Below, one piece after another: positions 1-8,597 of a stretch of 64,000 bases of DNA. This DNA is from Myxococcales bacterium. Its GTDB lineage: Bacteria; Myxococcota_A; Polyangia; Polyangiales; Polyangiaceae. Every line of letters starts with the position of its first letter. The first letter of the stretch is position 1. The stretch covers positions 27,096 to 91,095 of the forward strand of contig JAEUKE010000192.1 in the NCBI GenBank assembly GCA_016794345.1, written 5' to 3'. The notes under the pieces are model-generated. The model did not search any database, was not told the origin of the DNA, and saw only the letters and a program-made list of their open reading frames with translations. The position numbers and the translations under genes are program-made.

Positions 1-456
1 GAGCTCGCGCGGATCGCCATGAAGGCGCTCGCCGAGCATCCCGACGACCGCTACCCGACGGTGGAGGAGCTCGCTCGGGACGTGGAGGAGTTCCTGCGCG
101 GCGGAGGCTGGTTCGTCACCCGGAAGTACGAGCCCGGCACGACGATCATCGAAGAGGGCGAGCCCGGCAGCGCGGCGTACGTCCTCGTCGAGGGGACGTG
201 TGAGGTGATGAAGATGGTGGACGGCCACCGCATCAAGCTGCGTACCCTCGGCCCCGGAGACGTCTTCGGCGAGACGGCCGTCTTCACGGCCAAGCCGAGG
301 AGCGCGACCGTCATCGCGGTCGATCACGTCACCGTGAAGGTCGTGACGCGCGAGTCCCTCGAGCGCGAGCTCGACCGGAGCCCCTGGATGGGCGCCTTCG
401 TCCGCGCGGTCGCCGAGCGCTTCCGCGAGGCAGACGAGAAGCTCTCGAAGCGTTGA
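1..456 (+). CDS. Ser/Thr protein kinase C-terminus with cyclic-nucleotide-binding domain (5' truncated by window edge)
   Basis: The reading frame is open from base 1, so this is the 3' end of a longer gene. The first ~35 residues (ending EELARDVEEFLRGG) match the last helices of bacterial PknB-type kinase domains. Residues ~40-140 form a cyclic-nucleotide-binding (CAP_ED) fold, with the phosphate-binding cassette visible as GDVFGETAVFTAKPRSATV, i.e. the family's GE...RxATV pattern. Known relatives couple kinase output to a nucleotide or other ligand bound by this domain; the ligand cannot be read from sequence. There is no membrane segment in the visible part. An internal ATG at 19 exists but lies inside the kinase fold and is unlikely to be the start. 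Confidence 0.85.
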   Translation, partial: ELARIAMKALAEHPDDRYPTVEELARDVEEFLRGGGWFVTRKYEPGTTIIEEGEPGSAAYVLVEGTCEVMKMVDGHRIKLRTLGPGDVFGETAVFTAKPRSATVIAVDHVTVKVVTRESLERELDRSPWMGAFVRAVAERFREADEKLSKR

Positions 457-497
457 GCGCGAACCGAGCCGCGGAGCGGTGTACCATCGCGCGACCC

Positions 498-971
498 ATG
501 TGCGGTCGCTCCGTCATCCTCCGTGTCTCGGCCGTCTGTCTGCTCCTGCCGGTCGTCGCGACGTGTGGCTCCGGCTTCCCGAAGACGGTCCGCACCTCGA
601 GCGGGATGTGGAGCTCGGTGTGCCCTTCCGAGCTGGCGGACGTCGAGCAAGGCGCACACTGCGCGCCGCCAGGCGCCTTCGCCGACGCGCCCGACACGCG
701 CCCCGTCTGCGACTACCCCGAGGGCTACTGCGGCTGTGAGCCCCGCGGCAGAGGCGGCGAATACGTCTGGGTCTGCACCCCGGATCCGGCGGCGGTGGTA
801 TGCCCGTTCGATCGACACGAGCGTCCCGTCGACGACGGAGATGCGTGTGATCAGCTCGGCAAGATCTGCTCGTACGACGAGGGGGAGGGTTGTTTCCGCA
901 GCTACACCTGTCGTGCTGGTCGCTGGCGCGCGGGCGCGCTCAGCTGTCATGAGCCGCTTGCCTCTCCCTGA
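498..971 (+). CDS. Secreted Cys-rich hypothetical protein
   Basis: 157 residues. I chose ATG 498 because it begins directly with a short basic n-region and a hydrophobic stretch (SVILRVSAVCLLLPVVATC); an in-frame ATG at 453 overlaps the preceding kinase stop and would bury this signal. The VVATC sequence is a poor lipobox (Thr at -1), so it may be cleaved by either signal peptidase. The mature part has about 13 cysteines spaced through 130 residues, suggesting a disulfide-stabilised extracytoplasmic protein. No family was recognised. It lies 41 nt downstream of the kinase gene and may be co-transcribed with it. Confidence 0.6.
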   Translation: MCGRSVILRVSAVCLLLPVVATCGSGFPKTVRTSSGMWSSVCPSELADVEQGAHCAPPGAFADAPDTRPVCDYPEGYCGCEPRGRGGEYVWVCTPDPAAVVCPFDRHERPVDDGDACDQLGKICSYDEGEGCFRSYTCRAGRWRAGALSCHEPLASP

Positions 972-1110
972 GAGAAAGCTCCACGTGGCGGGCCGCGGCT
1001 CCCATTCGAGGCGCGCTGCCGCGGTGACCGTTGTCACGCCCGAAGATCCTGCCTGATTGGGCGACGTTCGCGTCGTCGTGGCTCGGCATACAAGGTGCTC
1101 GACGCCACGC

Positions 1111-2259
1111 ATGCGACTCTCCCAACCGTCTCGTCGTCATCTCCCGTGGGTGCTCGCCTGCGGCGGGCTCCTCTGGCTTGGCTGCAGCGACGACGCAGCG
1201 CAGGCCACCGACGGAAGTGGCAACGGCGGGGTCGGCGCCGGCAACAGCACGGGCCCGGGCTCCGGCGGCGGCTCCACCGTCCCGCCGCTCGTCGATCAGA
1301 TCGAGGGCGTGAGCGTGGCCACCATCGCCGGCTCCGCCGACCCGGGTGACAGCGACACGCCGCCCGGCAGCTTCAACAACCCCGCCAACCTCACCGTCGA
1401 CGAAGACGGTACGGTCATCATTGCGGACTTCGACAACGGCATGATCCGCACGCTCGCGGCCGACGGTACGCCGGGCACGTTGACGAGCCAGACGGGCTTT
1501 CGCAGGCCGTTCGGGCTCGCCCTCACCGACGACGGAAAGATCGTCGCGCAGACGGACTGGACCGCCACAGGCGACAACGGCGGCGCCACGGGAGGGGTCC
1601 TCTGGCTCGTCGATCGCACGACCGGCGCGGCCGAGGTCCTGGCCCCGGACGTGGGTCGCCCGCGTGGGCTCACGCGGGTCGACGCGTCGCGGCTGGTCGT
1701 CTCCGACGTGGAGCGCCACGACGTGCGGCTCTTCGACCTGTCCACCAGCGCGATGACGGCGCTCGCCGGCAAGACGGGCGAAAAGGGCTACGTGGACGGC
1801 GTCGGCGAGGCCGCTCGGTTCGACCGCCCCTACGGCTCGGTCCGCCTCCCCTCCGGGGACGTCGCGATCGCCGACCAAGGCAACCACGTGATCCGCCTCG
1901 TCTCTCTTGACGGTACCGTCAGCACGCTCGCCGGCACCGGGACGGCCGGCATGGTCGACGGTCCTGCCGCCGACGCGCGCTTCGATCGTCCGCAGGACCT
2001 CGCGGTCGACGCGGCCGGCAACATCTACGTCTCGGACATCGGCAACCATCGGATTCGCAGGATCTCCGCTGACGGGAAGGTCCAGACGGTCGCCGGCGAC
2101 GGCACGGCCGGGTTCAGGGACGGCTCCGGCAGCGAGGCCCAGTTCTTCGGGCAGGAAGGCATCGATCTGAGCCCCGATGGGAGGACCCTTTACGTAGCGG
2201 ACGGCACGAACGGGGAGGTCGAGCCGTACCACCGGATCCGCGCCGTGGCCCTGCCCTGA
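1111..2259 (+). CDS. NHL-repeat lipoprotein
   Basis: 382 residues. ATG 1111 gives a basic n-region and a classical lipobox (LWLGC), followed by a Gly/Ser/Asn-rich linker to about residue 60. The rest consists of NHL beta-propeller repeats: four are easy to see, each with a pattern like FDRPxxLAVDxxGNIYVSDxGNHRIR, with interblade TLAGTGTAG-type segments. NHL propellers are protein or ligand docking platforms and such lipoproteins are common on the myxobacterial surface; the partner is unknown. An upstream in-frame ATG at 1057 lacks a signal sequence and was rejected. A strong hairpin follows the stop at 2271-2294. Confidence 0.8.
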   Translation: MRLSQPSRRHLPWVLACGGLLWLGCSDDAAQATDGSGNGGVGAGNSTGPGSGGGSTVPPLVDQIEGVSVATIAGSADPGDSDTPPGSFNNPANLTVDEDGTVIIADFDNGMIRTLAADGTPGTLTSQTGFRRPFGLALTDDGKIVAQTDWTATGDNGGATGGVLWLVDRTTGAAEVLAPDVGRPRGLTRVDASRLVVSDVERHDVRLFDLSTSAMTALAGKTGEKGYVDGVGEAARFDRPYGSVRLPSGDVAIADQGNHVIRLVSLDGTVSTLAGTGTAGMVDGPAADARFDRPQDLAVDAAGNIYVSDIGNHRIRRISADGKVQTVAGDGTAGFRDGSGSEAQFFGQEGIDLSPDGRTLYVADGTNGEVEPYHRIRAVALP

Positions 2260-2270
2260 CCCACCTCGGC

Positions 2271-2294
2271 GGCGCCCGTTCTGTGACGGGCGCC
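2271..2294 (+). terminator. Hairpin terminator after the NHL lipoprotein gene
   Basis: A perfect 9-bp stem, GGCGCCCGT / ACGGGCGCC, with a 6-nt loop (TCTGTG) begins 11 nt after the stop codon and is followed by GTTGTTGT. The T-rich but not pure-T tail is typical of high-GC genomes. It separates this gene from the sigma factor gene that starts at 2317. Confidence 0.65.
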
Positions 2295-2316
2295 GTTGTT
2301 GTACCCTTCGCCTTCC

Positions 2317-2982
2317 ATGTCGCTCGATGGAGCCGCGGAGAGCGTCGAGACGGTCGAGTCGCGAGCCTTGCTCGCGCTCGCCGCCGGCGACCGCGAGCAG
2401 GCGGCGACCCTGATGCTCCGCGAGCACGGGCCGGAGGTGTCGCGTTTCCTCGCCGCGCTCCACCGCGACCCGGACGACGCCGCCGAGGTCTTCTCCGCGT
2501 TTGCGGAGGCCCTCTGGAAGTCGGTCGCGAGCTTCGAAGGGCGCAGCTCGGTGCGGACGTGGATGTTCGCGGTCGCCCGGCGCGTCTCGCTCCGCTACCG
2601 CCGCGACGAGCGCCGGCGCCGCAAGCGCTTCCAGCCCCTCCCCGAGGGCTCCGCGCTCCTCGCGGTGGAAGCCCAGCTGCGGACGGCGACGCTCTCCTTC
2701 TTGAAGACCGAGCGACGCTCCAAGCTCACCGCCTTGCGCGAGTCGCTCCCGGTGGAAGACCAGATGCTCCTCATGCTGCGCGTCGACCGGAAGCTCGCCT
2801 GGAACGAGCTCGCCGTCGTCCTCAGCGAAGCGGAAGGCGACGACGACGTGAGAGCGGCGCTCGCCGAGGACGCGCAGAAGCGCGAGGCCGCGCGGCTCCG
2901 GAAGAAATTCCAGCTGCTCAAGGAGCGGCTGCGTGAGCTGGGCCGGCGCGAAGGCCTCATCGGCGGCGACGACACGCAATGA
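2317..2982 (+). CDS. ECF-like RNA polymerase sigma factor coupled to a Ser/Thr kinase
   Basis: 221 residues. Residues ~60-110 look like sigma region 2 (EALWKSVASFEGRSSVRTWMFAVARR, given here in two parts: EALWKSVASFEGR then SSVRTWMFAVARR), followed by a very basic RYRRDERRRRK stretch. A sigma-4-like helical part (LPVEDQMLLMLRVDRKLAWNEL) follows, interrupted by an acidic insertion (SEAEGDDD) before the expected recognition helix. The C-terminal ~40 residues are strongly charged and could form a coiled coil. The stop overlaps the start of the kinase gene (ATGA), so the two are translationally coupled. Sigma/kinase pairs without a classical anti-sigma factor are known in myxobacteria and planctomycetes; regulation by phosphorylation is an inference. 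ATG 2317 was preferred over a TTG at 2296. Confidence 0.75.
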   Translation: MSLDGAAESVETVESRALLALAAGDREQAATLMLREHGPEVSRFLAALHRDPDDAAEVFSAFAEALWKSVASFEGRSSVRTWMFAVARRVSLRYRRDERRRRKRFQPLPEGSALLAVEAQLRTATLSFLKTERRSKLTALRESLPVEDQMLLMLRVDRKLAWNELAVVLSEAEGDDDVRAALAEDAQKREAARLRKKFQLLKERLRELGRREGLIGGDDTQ

Positions 2983-5375
2983 CCAACGCGGCCGACGTCG
3001 AGAGCGTCGACTCCTTCCTCGCCGAGCTCGCGCGCATCTCGACGATCTCGCCCGCCGTTCCGCTGCCTTCCTTCGAGCCCGGGTTCGTCCTCGCTCGACG
3101 GTACGAGCTGAAGCGCGCGATCGGTCGCGGCGCGCACGGGGTCGTCTGGACCGCCGCGGACGCGCTCACGAGCTCGGACGTCGCCATCAAGCTCCTCCGC
3201 ACCAGCGAAAAGACCGAGGCGGCTCGCGTCTGCGCAGAGGTCGCGACGCTTCGGCGCCTCAACCTGCCGGGCGTGGTCCACCTCGTGGACGACGGCATGG
3301 AGCAGGGGTCCTTGTTCCTGGTGATGCCGCTCGTCGACGGACAGCCCTTCCCCGGCTTCGACACGCCGGCGGATTGGGCGGCGCTGAAGGGCCCGCTCTC
3401 CGCGCTCCTCTCCAGCCTCGCACACGTGCACGCCGCGGGGATGGTCCACCGGGATCTCAAGCCCGCCAACGTCCTCGTCGATCGGGCCGGGCACCCGACC
3501 ATCCTGGACTTCGGCCTCGTGCGAGCGCTCACGTTCGAAGACCTGCTCGGCTCCGGCATGATCGCCGGCACGCCTGCTTATCTCGCGCCCGAGCAGGCCT
3601 CGGGAGCCAACATCGGCCCGACGGCCGATCTCTACGCGGTAGGTGTGATGGCCTACGCCGCGCTCGCGGGCCGCTTCCCCCATCAGGCGCCCGACCTCCG
3701 GCTGCTCCTCGCCGCAAAGCGAACGCGCCCGCCACCGCTCGCCACGGTCGCTCCCGGTGTGCCGCGAGAGGTCGCGGCGGCGATCGATGCCATGCTGGCG
3801 CCGAGGCCCGACAAGCGACCCGCGACCGCAGACGACGCGCTCGCGAGGCTCGATCCCACGTCGGCCGGTCGGGCGGGTTGGGCCAGCGCGCGAACGGCGC
3901 GCCTCGAGGTCCGCGATCCGGTCACGGTGGAGGGCCTGGAGCAGCTGTTCGAGAGCCAGCTGCCGTGGACCAGGAGAGACGCCGCCAAGCTCCTCTTCGA
4001 TCGAGCGGGCGCGAGCGCGTCCGGCGTGCGGAACGAGGTCGAAGCCTGGGTGCGCGCCGGGTGGTGCCGCCAGAACGCAGGCGCATCGCCGAAGCTCTTC
4101 GTCGACGACGAGACGATCGACAAGCTCGCGATCGGTTTCGCGTTCGGCATGCCCGAGAGCTCGCTGGCCTTTGCCCAGGAAGCGATCGAGCTGGCGCGAA
4201 GGGCAGCCGAGAGCGGACAGCTCGGCCGAGCGACGGCGCTCTTGCAAGAGTCCCTCTCTGCGCTCCGCCACGCGCCGTCGGCGCCCGAGGCGCTCGTCCT
4301 CCGCGCGCTCAGCCTCCAGGTCGAGGTCGCGGTGGCGATGGGGACGCCGGGCGCGCTGGACCACGTCCTCTACGAGATCTGCCGGGTCGACGGCGTCACG
4401 TCGCCACTCCTCGGCCAGCTCGAGGCGCTCGTGCGCGCGGCCCTCGCCGTCGGCGCGTGGACCGAGCGCGCCCTGGATCTCGCCGACGCGCTCCCCCCGT
4501 TCGAAGACGAGGCGCTCGAGCGCCTGCGCAACGGCGTCCGCGTCCTCGCGGCGCGTCGCGTCTCGCTCGAGCGCGAGGAGACACTCATCGAACGGCTCTC
4601 GAGGGAGGCCAGCCCCGAAGCATCGGCGATGACACGCGCGGCGATGGCGCAATGGAAGGGGCGCTTGCGATACCGACAGGGGCGCTTCGAAGAAGCGGCC
4701 CTGTGCCACGGCGAGGCCGCCGAGGCCGCAACCTGGGCGACGGAGCGCGCGGTCGCGCTCGGCAGCCAGGCGTCCGCCCTGATGGAGGCGTTTGCGTTCG
4801 ACGAGGCCGCCAAGATCGCGCCGCTCGCGGTGGAGGCCGCCGTCGCCTGTCGGCACGCCTACGGCTGGGCTCGTGCGCTCTGGGCCCAGCGGATGAACGC
4901 CTACCGCCGCGAGGAGCGCGTCTCACCCGATCTCGGGTTCGTCGAGGCCGTCGCCTCGCTCCGCATGACGGAGCTCCACTCGCTCGTGTGCCTCTCCGAG
5001 GCTGCGTTCGCCTGGCGGCTCGGGAGCACAGCGGCCGCGCTCGAGCTCGCGACACGAGCCAGACAAGGATGGACCTCGGTCGGTGAGCGCGGCGGCGGGC
5101 TGCTCCTCGCCTCCGCGCTCACGGTCGCGTGCTCGCCGGAGGCCCCCGACGACACGGCGGTGCGGGATCTCCTCGGCGGGGCGGCCCGCTGCAACGTGCC
5201 CGGCATCGGGATCCAGGTGTTCGGGCTCGTCGCGCCCAGGCTCCGCGAGCTCGGCGTGGAGGACGCCACGATTTCCTCGCTGGCGGCCCAGATCGACAGG
5301 CGGCACTGGGGCTACCGGATCGACGTGCTCTCCGTCGACGAGTCGCTGCAGCGGCTCAGCTGCAGACCGCCGTGA
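2979..5375 (+). CDS. Cytosolic Ser/Thr protein kinase with long helical (TPR-like) C-terminus
   Basis: 798 residues. The kinase domain spans ~residues 42-295: glycine loop GRGAHGVVW (49-57), catalytic Lys71 in VAIK, catalytic loop HRDLKPAN (157-164), DFG (177-179) and APE further on, so it should be active. The remaining ~500 residues are Ala/Leu/Glu-rich helical repeats resembling degenerate TPRs, as in STAND-type or MalT-like scaffolds. There is no transmembrane segment, which sets it apart from receptor-type PknB kinases. The start overlaps the sigma factor stop by 4 nt. The 3' end overlaps the convergent gene at 5356 by 20 bp. The sigma factor upstream is its most likely partner (inference). 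Confidence 0.88.
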   Translation: MTNAADVESVDSFLAELARISTISPAVPLPSFEPGFVLARRYELKRAIGRGAHGVVWTAADALTSSDVAIKLLRTSEKTEAARVCAEVATLRRLNLPGVVHLVDDGMEQGSLFLVMPLVDGQPFPGFDTPADWAALKGPLSALLSSLAHVHAAGMVHRDLKPANVLVDRAGHPTILDFGLVRALTFEDLLGSGMIAGTPAYLAPEQASGANIGPTADLYAVGVMAYAALAGRFPHQAPDLRLLLAAKRTRPPPLATVAPGVPREVAAAIDAMLAPRPDKRPATADDALARLDPTSAGRAGWASARTARLEVRDPVTVEGLEQLFESQLPWTRRDAAKLLFDRAGASASGVRNEVEAWVRAGWCRQNAGASPKLFVDDETIDKLAIGFAFGMPESSLAFAQEAIELARRAAESGQLGRATALLQESLSALRHAPSAPEALVLRALSLQVEVAVAMGTPGALDHVLYEICRVDGVTSPLLGQLEALVRAALAVGAWTERALDLADALPPFEDEALERLRNGVRVLAARRVSLEREETLIERLSREASPEASAMTRAAMAQWKGRLRYRQGRFEEAALCHGEAAEAATWATERAVALGSQASALMEAFAFDEAAKIAPLAVEAAVACRHAYGWARALWAQRMNAYRREERVSPDLGFVEAVASLRMTELHSLVCLSEAAFAWRLGSTAAALELATRARQGWTSVGERGGGLLLASALTVACSPEAPDDTAVRDLLGGAARCNVPGIGIQVFGLVAPRLRELGVEDATISSLAAQIDRRHWGYRIDVLSVDESLQRLSCRPP

Positions 5376-5838
5376 CGGTCTGGTATTGCGTCGCGTTCAG
5401 CCCGGACGGAGCGAGCACGGCCTCGCGCGTGCCGATGTAGATGTAGCGCGTGGTCACGTCCGTGCTCTCGCCGGTGCGATTCTGGAAGCTCGGGAAGGTG
5501 TAATACCCGCGACGGAGGCCGTTGTAGCCGGTGCCCACGCCGGCCGCCGACGTGTTGTAGAGCTGCCACGTCTCGGTGCAGTTCCTGGCCCCGGTGCCCT
5601 TCACGTAGACCAGCCCCGCTTCGTTGCCGTTCTGGACGAGCTGGTAAAATGCGAAGAGGTTCGGGTTGGGCGTGTAGGGCGAGACCTGTTTGAGCTCCAT
5701 CGACTGCGCGGTGCGGCGCGGAGCCTTTTTCGCTGACGCCTTCTTCAGCGACGGCTTTTGCGCCTTCTTCGCGGGCGCGTTCTTCTTCGGGGACGGCTTT
5801 GTGGGCGTCTTGGAGCTCGCTGCTCGCTTCGTGGCCAT
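5356..5838 (-). CDS. Hypothetical protein with Lys/Ala-rich histone-H1-like N-terminal tail
   Basis: 160 residues from ATG 5838. The first ~46 residues are almost entirely Lys, Ala, Ser, Pro and Thr (KKASAKKAPRR-type runs), like the tails of histone H1-like bacterial nucleoid proteins. The second part (from MELKQVSPY) is a different, aromatic and Asn/Thr-rich domain of ~110 residues with two cysteines that I do not recognise. The tail suggests nucleic-acid or polyanion binding; this is inference from composition only. A second Met at the junction could start the globular part alone. Its 3' end overlaps the kinase gene tail-to-tail by 20 bp. Confidence 0.6.
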   Translation of the reverse strand: MATKRAASSKTPTKPSPKKNAPAKKAQKPSLKKASAKKAPRRTAQSMELKQVSPYTPNPNLFAFYQLVQNGNEAGLVYVKGTGARNCTETWQLYNTSAAGVGTGYNGLRRGYYTFPSFQNRTGESTDVTTRYIYIGTREAVLAPSGLNATQYQTVTAVCS

Positions 5839-5892
5839 ACCCAATTGGTAACCCACCGGCCGGTTTGTGAGCGCAAATTCTCGCGTCGGCCT

Positions 5893-6744
5893 TCACTTCT
5901 TCCGATCGATCACCCGCTCGTACACCGTGCGCTTCGGCAGGCCGAGCTCGAGCGAGACGATCTCGGCGACCTCCTTCGCGCGGCGGCCCTCCGCGAGGAG
6001 CGCGTCGATGCGCGCGTCGAGCGAGGCGTCGTCGACGGCGGCGGGGGCGCGGCCCTCGTAGGGGCCGAGGACGACGGTCAGCTCGCCGATCCACTCTCGC
6101 GAGCCCTCGGCCCGAAAGAGCGCGGCCGCCGTGCCTCGCAGGAGCTCCTCGTGCAGCTTCGTGAGCTCCCGCGCGACGAGCACGTCGCGCTCGGGCATGA
6201 CACGCGCCAGCTCCTCCAGCGTCTCGGCCATGCGCTGGGGCGCCTCGAAGAAGACGATGATGTCAGGATCGTCCGCCAGCTTGGCGAGCGCCTCCAGGCG
6301 CTCCTTGTGCGCGCGCGGCAAGAAGCCCACGAACCGGAACGCCGTCGCGGCGAAGCCGGAGACGCTCACGGCCGCGACCACCGCGCTCGCGCCCGGGATC
6401 GCCTCCACAGCGCCGCCGCGCGCCGCGACCGCGCGGACGAGCGAGCTTCCCGGGTCGCTCACCGCCGGCGTCCCCGCGTCGGTCACGAGGGCGACCGATT
6501 CCCCGGCGACCACCCGATCGGCGAGCCGCTCGATCTCGGCCTCGGAGGCGTGTGCGTCCAGCCGGACCAACGGCTTGCCCGACACGCCGAGGTGCGACAG
6601 GAGGTTCCGCGCGCGGCGCGTGTCCTCCGCCGCGATCACCTGGGCCTCGGCGAGGACGCGGCGGGCCCGCTCGGTGAGGTCGGCGAGGTTGCCGATCGGG
6701 GTGCCGACGACGAAGAGGCGCCCCTCAGCCGGAGCCGACGGCAT
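5893..6744 (-). CDS. rsmI: 16S rRNA (cytidine1402-2'-O)-methyltransferase RsmI
   Basis: 283 residues, the usual size for the family. The N-terminus shows the tetrapyrrole-methylase-fold signature LFVVGTPIGNLADLTERA, then EDTRRARNLL and LVTDAGTPAVSDPG, with a downstream GFLPR and FFEAPQR, all diagnostic of RsmI/YraL. It methylates the ribose of C1402 in the ribosomal P site using SAM. The ATG at 6744 lies 20 bp inside the 3' end of the upstream sigma factor gene, so the pair is translationally coupled. The open frame extends further upstream, but that part is antisense-like and out of family. Confidence 0.93.
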   Translation of the reverse strand: MPSAPAEGRLFVVGTPIGNLADLTERARRVLAEAQVIAAEDTRRARNLLSHLGVSGKPLVRLDAHASEAEIERLADRVVAGESVALVTDAGTPAVSDPGSSLVRAVAARGGAVEAIPGASAVVAAVSVSGFAATAFRFVGFLPRAHKERLEALAKLADDPDIIVFFEAPQRMAETLEELARVMPERDVLVARELTKLHEELLRGTAAALFRAEGSREWIGELTVVLGPYEGRAPAAVDDASLDARIDALLAEGRRAKEVAEIVSLELGLPKRTVYERVIDRKK

Positions 6745-7864
6745 CGCCCAGCTCGGCCTTGAGGAAGTCGCGCAGCTTGGACGTGAGGCGCGCCTCCAGC
6801 TGGCGCACGCGCTCGCGCGAGATGCCGAACTCGTCACCCAGCTCTTGCAGCGTCAGCGGCTCGTCCGCCGCCATGCGCTTGTCGAAGATGATGACGTCTT
6901 TGCCCTTCAGGGTGTCGCGGAACTCGCGCAGGCGCTCCTGGACCATGCGGTCCATCTGCTGGCGCTCGAGGAGGACCTCCGGGCCGCTGGTCGCCGACGG
7001 GAGCAGATCGACACGCGAGACGCTGCGGCCCTCCGCGTCGCCCACGGGCGCGTCGAGGCTCGCCTCGGCGGATGCGAGGCGCCGATCCATCTCGACGACC
7101 TCCTTCTCTTCCACCCCGAGGCGCTCGGCGATCACGTCCGCCGTGGCGTCGATGCCCATCGCCGCGAGCTTCGCCTTCTCCTTGTTGAGATTGAAGAAGA
7201 GCTTGCGCTGCGCCTGCGTGGTCCCGAGCTTCACGAGGCGCCAGTTGTTGAGGATGAAGCGAAGGATGTACGCGCGGATCCACCAGGCGGCGTAGGAAGA
7301 GAGCTTGACCCCGCGGTAGGGGTCATAGCGCTTCACGGCCTGCATCAGGCCGATGTTCCCCTCCTGGATGAGGTCCATGATGTTCTTGTAGGCGCGCCGG
7401 TACTCGTAGGCGAGCTTCACCACGAGCCGCAGGTTGGCGGTCACCAGGCGCGCGGCCGTGTTGACGTCCTGCGTCTCCTGGTAGTGGCGCGTGAGGCGCT
7501 GCTCCTCCTCGTGGGTGAGGAGCGGGTGGCGCTGGATCTCGCGGAGGTAGGCCTGGAGCGGATCGCGACGCGAGAGCGCACCGTCCGTCGACGCGGGCGC
7601 GGCGCTCTCGGGCGGGAGGTCGACGCTGATCTCGTCGTCGACGACCTCACCCGCGACCTCGATGGGCTCGCCCTCGCCGGCGTCGCCGGTCTCGACCTCG
7701 GTGTCCGACTCTTCTTCCTCCGCGCCCCGACCAGAGGACGGCGGCGGCTCCGATGCGGGAGCCGAACGAGACCCGTAAGACGTGGCCGAGCGCGCGGCCT
7801 TGGCCGCACGCTTCTTGGGCGCTGCTTTGGGCTCTGCGGAGGGGTCCTGCTTCTTGCGGGGCAC
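6725..7864 (-). CDS. RpoH/SigB-like group 2-3 sigma-70 factor
   Basis: 379 residues. GTG 7864 is chosen because GAGGAGAA sits just upstream and the sequence begins PRKKQDPSAEPKAAPKKRAAK. Residues 1-~105 are a disordered basic then acidic extension. Region 1.2/2 follows (DPLQAYLREIQRHPLLTHEEE; NLRLVVKLAYEYRRAYKNIMDLIQEGNIGL; SSYAAWWIRAYIL, given here as separate pieces), and region 4 carries the HTH EFGISRERVRQLEARL. The RpoH-box-like QRKLFFNLNKEK is present, as in heat-shock sigma-32 and Myxococcus SigB/SigC. It probably directs a stress or developmental regulon; which one is not determinable here. rsmI overlaps its 3' end. Confidence 0.88.
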   Translation of the reverse strand: MPRKKQDPSAEPKAAPKKRAAKAARSATSYGSRSAPASEPPPSSGRGAEEEESDTEVETGDAGEGEPIEVAGEVVDDEISVDLPPESAAPASTDGALSRRDPLQAYLREIQRHPLLTHEEEQRLTRHYQETQDVNTAARLVTANLRLVVKLAYEYRRAYKNIMDLIQEGNIGLMQAVKRYDPYRGVKLSSYAAWWIRAYILRFILNNWRLVKLGTTQAQRKLFFNLNKEKAKLAAMGIDATADVIAERLGVEEKEVVEMDRRLASAEASLDAPVGDAEGRSVSRVDLLPSATSGPEVLLERQQMDRMVQERLREFRDTLKGKDVIIFDKRMAADEPLTLQELGDEFGISRERVRQLEARLTSKLRDFLKAELGDAVGSG

Positions 7865-7943
7865 GAGTTCTCCTCTGTATGTCAGATTGTGGAGCGGGGG
7901 GGTAGTGCTCTCGCTTTCCCGACGTGCTACGCCCCTCCTCGCA

Positions 7944-8597
7944 GTGAGTGTGGGCGGTCCGTCGCAAGCCGAGCGGGTGCGGAGCCTGCGACCCTGGTTC
8001 CTGGTCGCCGCCATGATTCTCACGTGGCTGATGGGCGTCCGCGGTGTCACCACGGGGTGCGAGAACGCGCTCTTCCTCCGGAACGGGGCCATGCCGGACG
8101 ACGTCGCCGCCCTCGAGGCCGCCCAGTCCACCCGGGACGATCGTGCGCGGTCGGAGTACCTCGCGGTCATCCGGACCCGTGCCATCGCGGAGCACCGCGA
8201 GCGCACCCTCCCGCTCGCCGTGGGGCGCACCCTCTTGTCGTTCTTGCTCGTCGTGGCGAGCGCGATGGTCCTGTCCGGACGAACAGGCGCGAGATCGTTT
8301 GCCGTCCAAGCGCTCTCGGCGAACGCGGTGCTCGCCCTGGTGGACTATTTCGTCACAAAACCGGTGCGCACGCAGTGGTTCGAGGAGTGGTCCCGGTCGG
8401 GCGTGCTGATGGACGATCCCTACGTCGCGCCCCTCGTGTCCCCCGCGGCGCTGGAGTGGTGGAGCGGCGTCGGCCTCGCGTTCGAGACGGGCATCCCTCT
8501 CGTCGCGCTCTTCGCCGTGCTCTCGCGGAAGAGCCAGACGTTTTTCGTGGCCGCGGCGCAGGCCGAGCAGGGCCGCGAGCGCGAAGACGAGCCGTGA
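7944..8597 (+). CDS. Predicted inner-membrane protein upstream of mutL
   Basis: 217 residues from GTG 7944; the open frame reaches further upstream but overlaps the divergent sigma factor gene, so the later start is preferred. Four hydrophobic segments are visible (PWFLVAAMILTWLMGV; TLLSFLLVVASAMVL; FAVQALSANAVLALVDYFV; GLAFETGIPLVALFAVLS), with a soluble loop containing charged residues between the first and second. No family was recognised. The stop overlaps the mutL GTG start (GTGA), so it is translationally coupled to mutL, although a functional link to mismatch repair is not implied. Confidence 0.65.
   Translation: MSVGGPSQAERVRSLRPWFLVAAMILTWLMGVRGVTTGCENALFLRNGAMPDDVAALEAAQSTRDDRARSEYLAVIRTRAIAEHRERTLPLAVGRTLLSFLLVVASAMVLSGRTGARSFAVQALSANAVLALVDYFVTKPVRTQWFEEWSRSGVLMDDPYVAPLVSPAALEWWSGVGLAFETGIPLVALFAVLSRKSQTFFVAAAQAEQGREREDEP

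Noticed and set aside
940..2979. A 679-codon minus-strand frame antisense to the NHL lipoprotein and sigma factor
   Set aside because: No start context, no domain, Arg/Asp/Gly-rich shadow of the genuine plus-strand genes.
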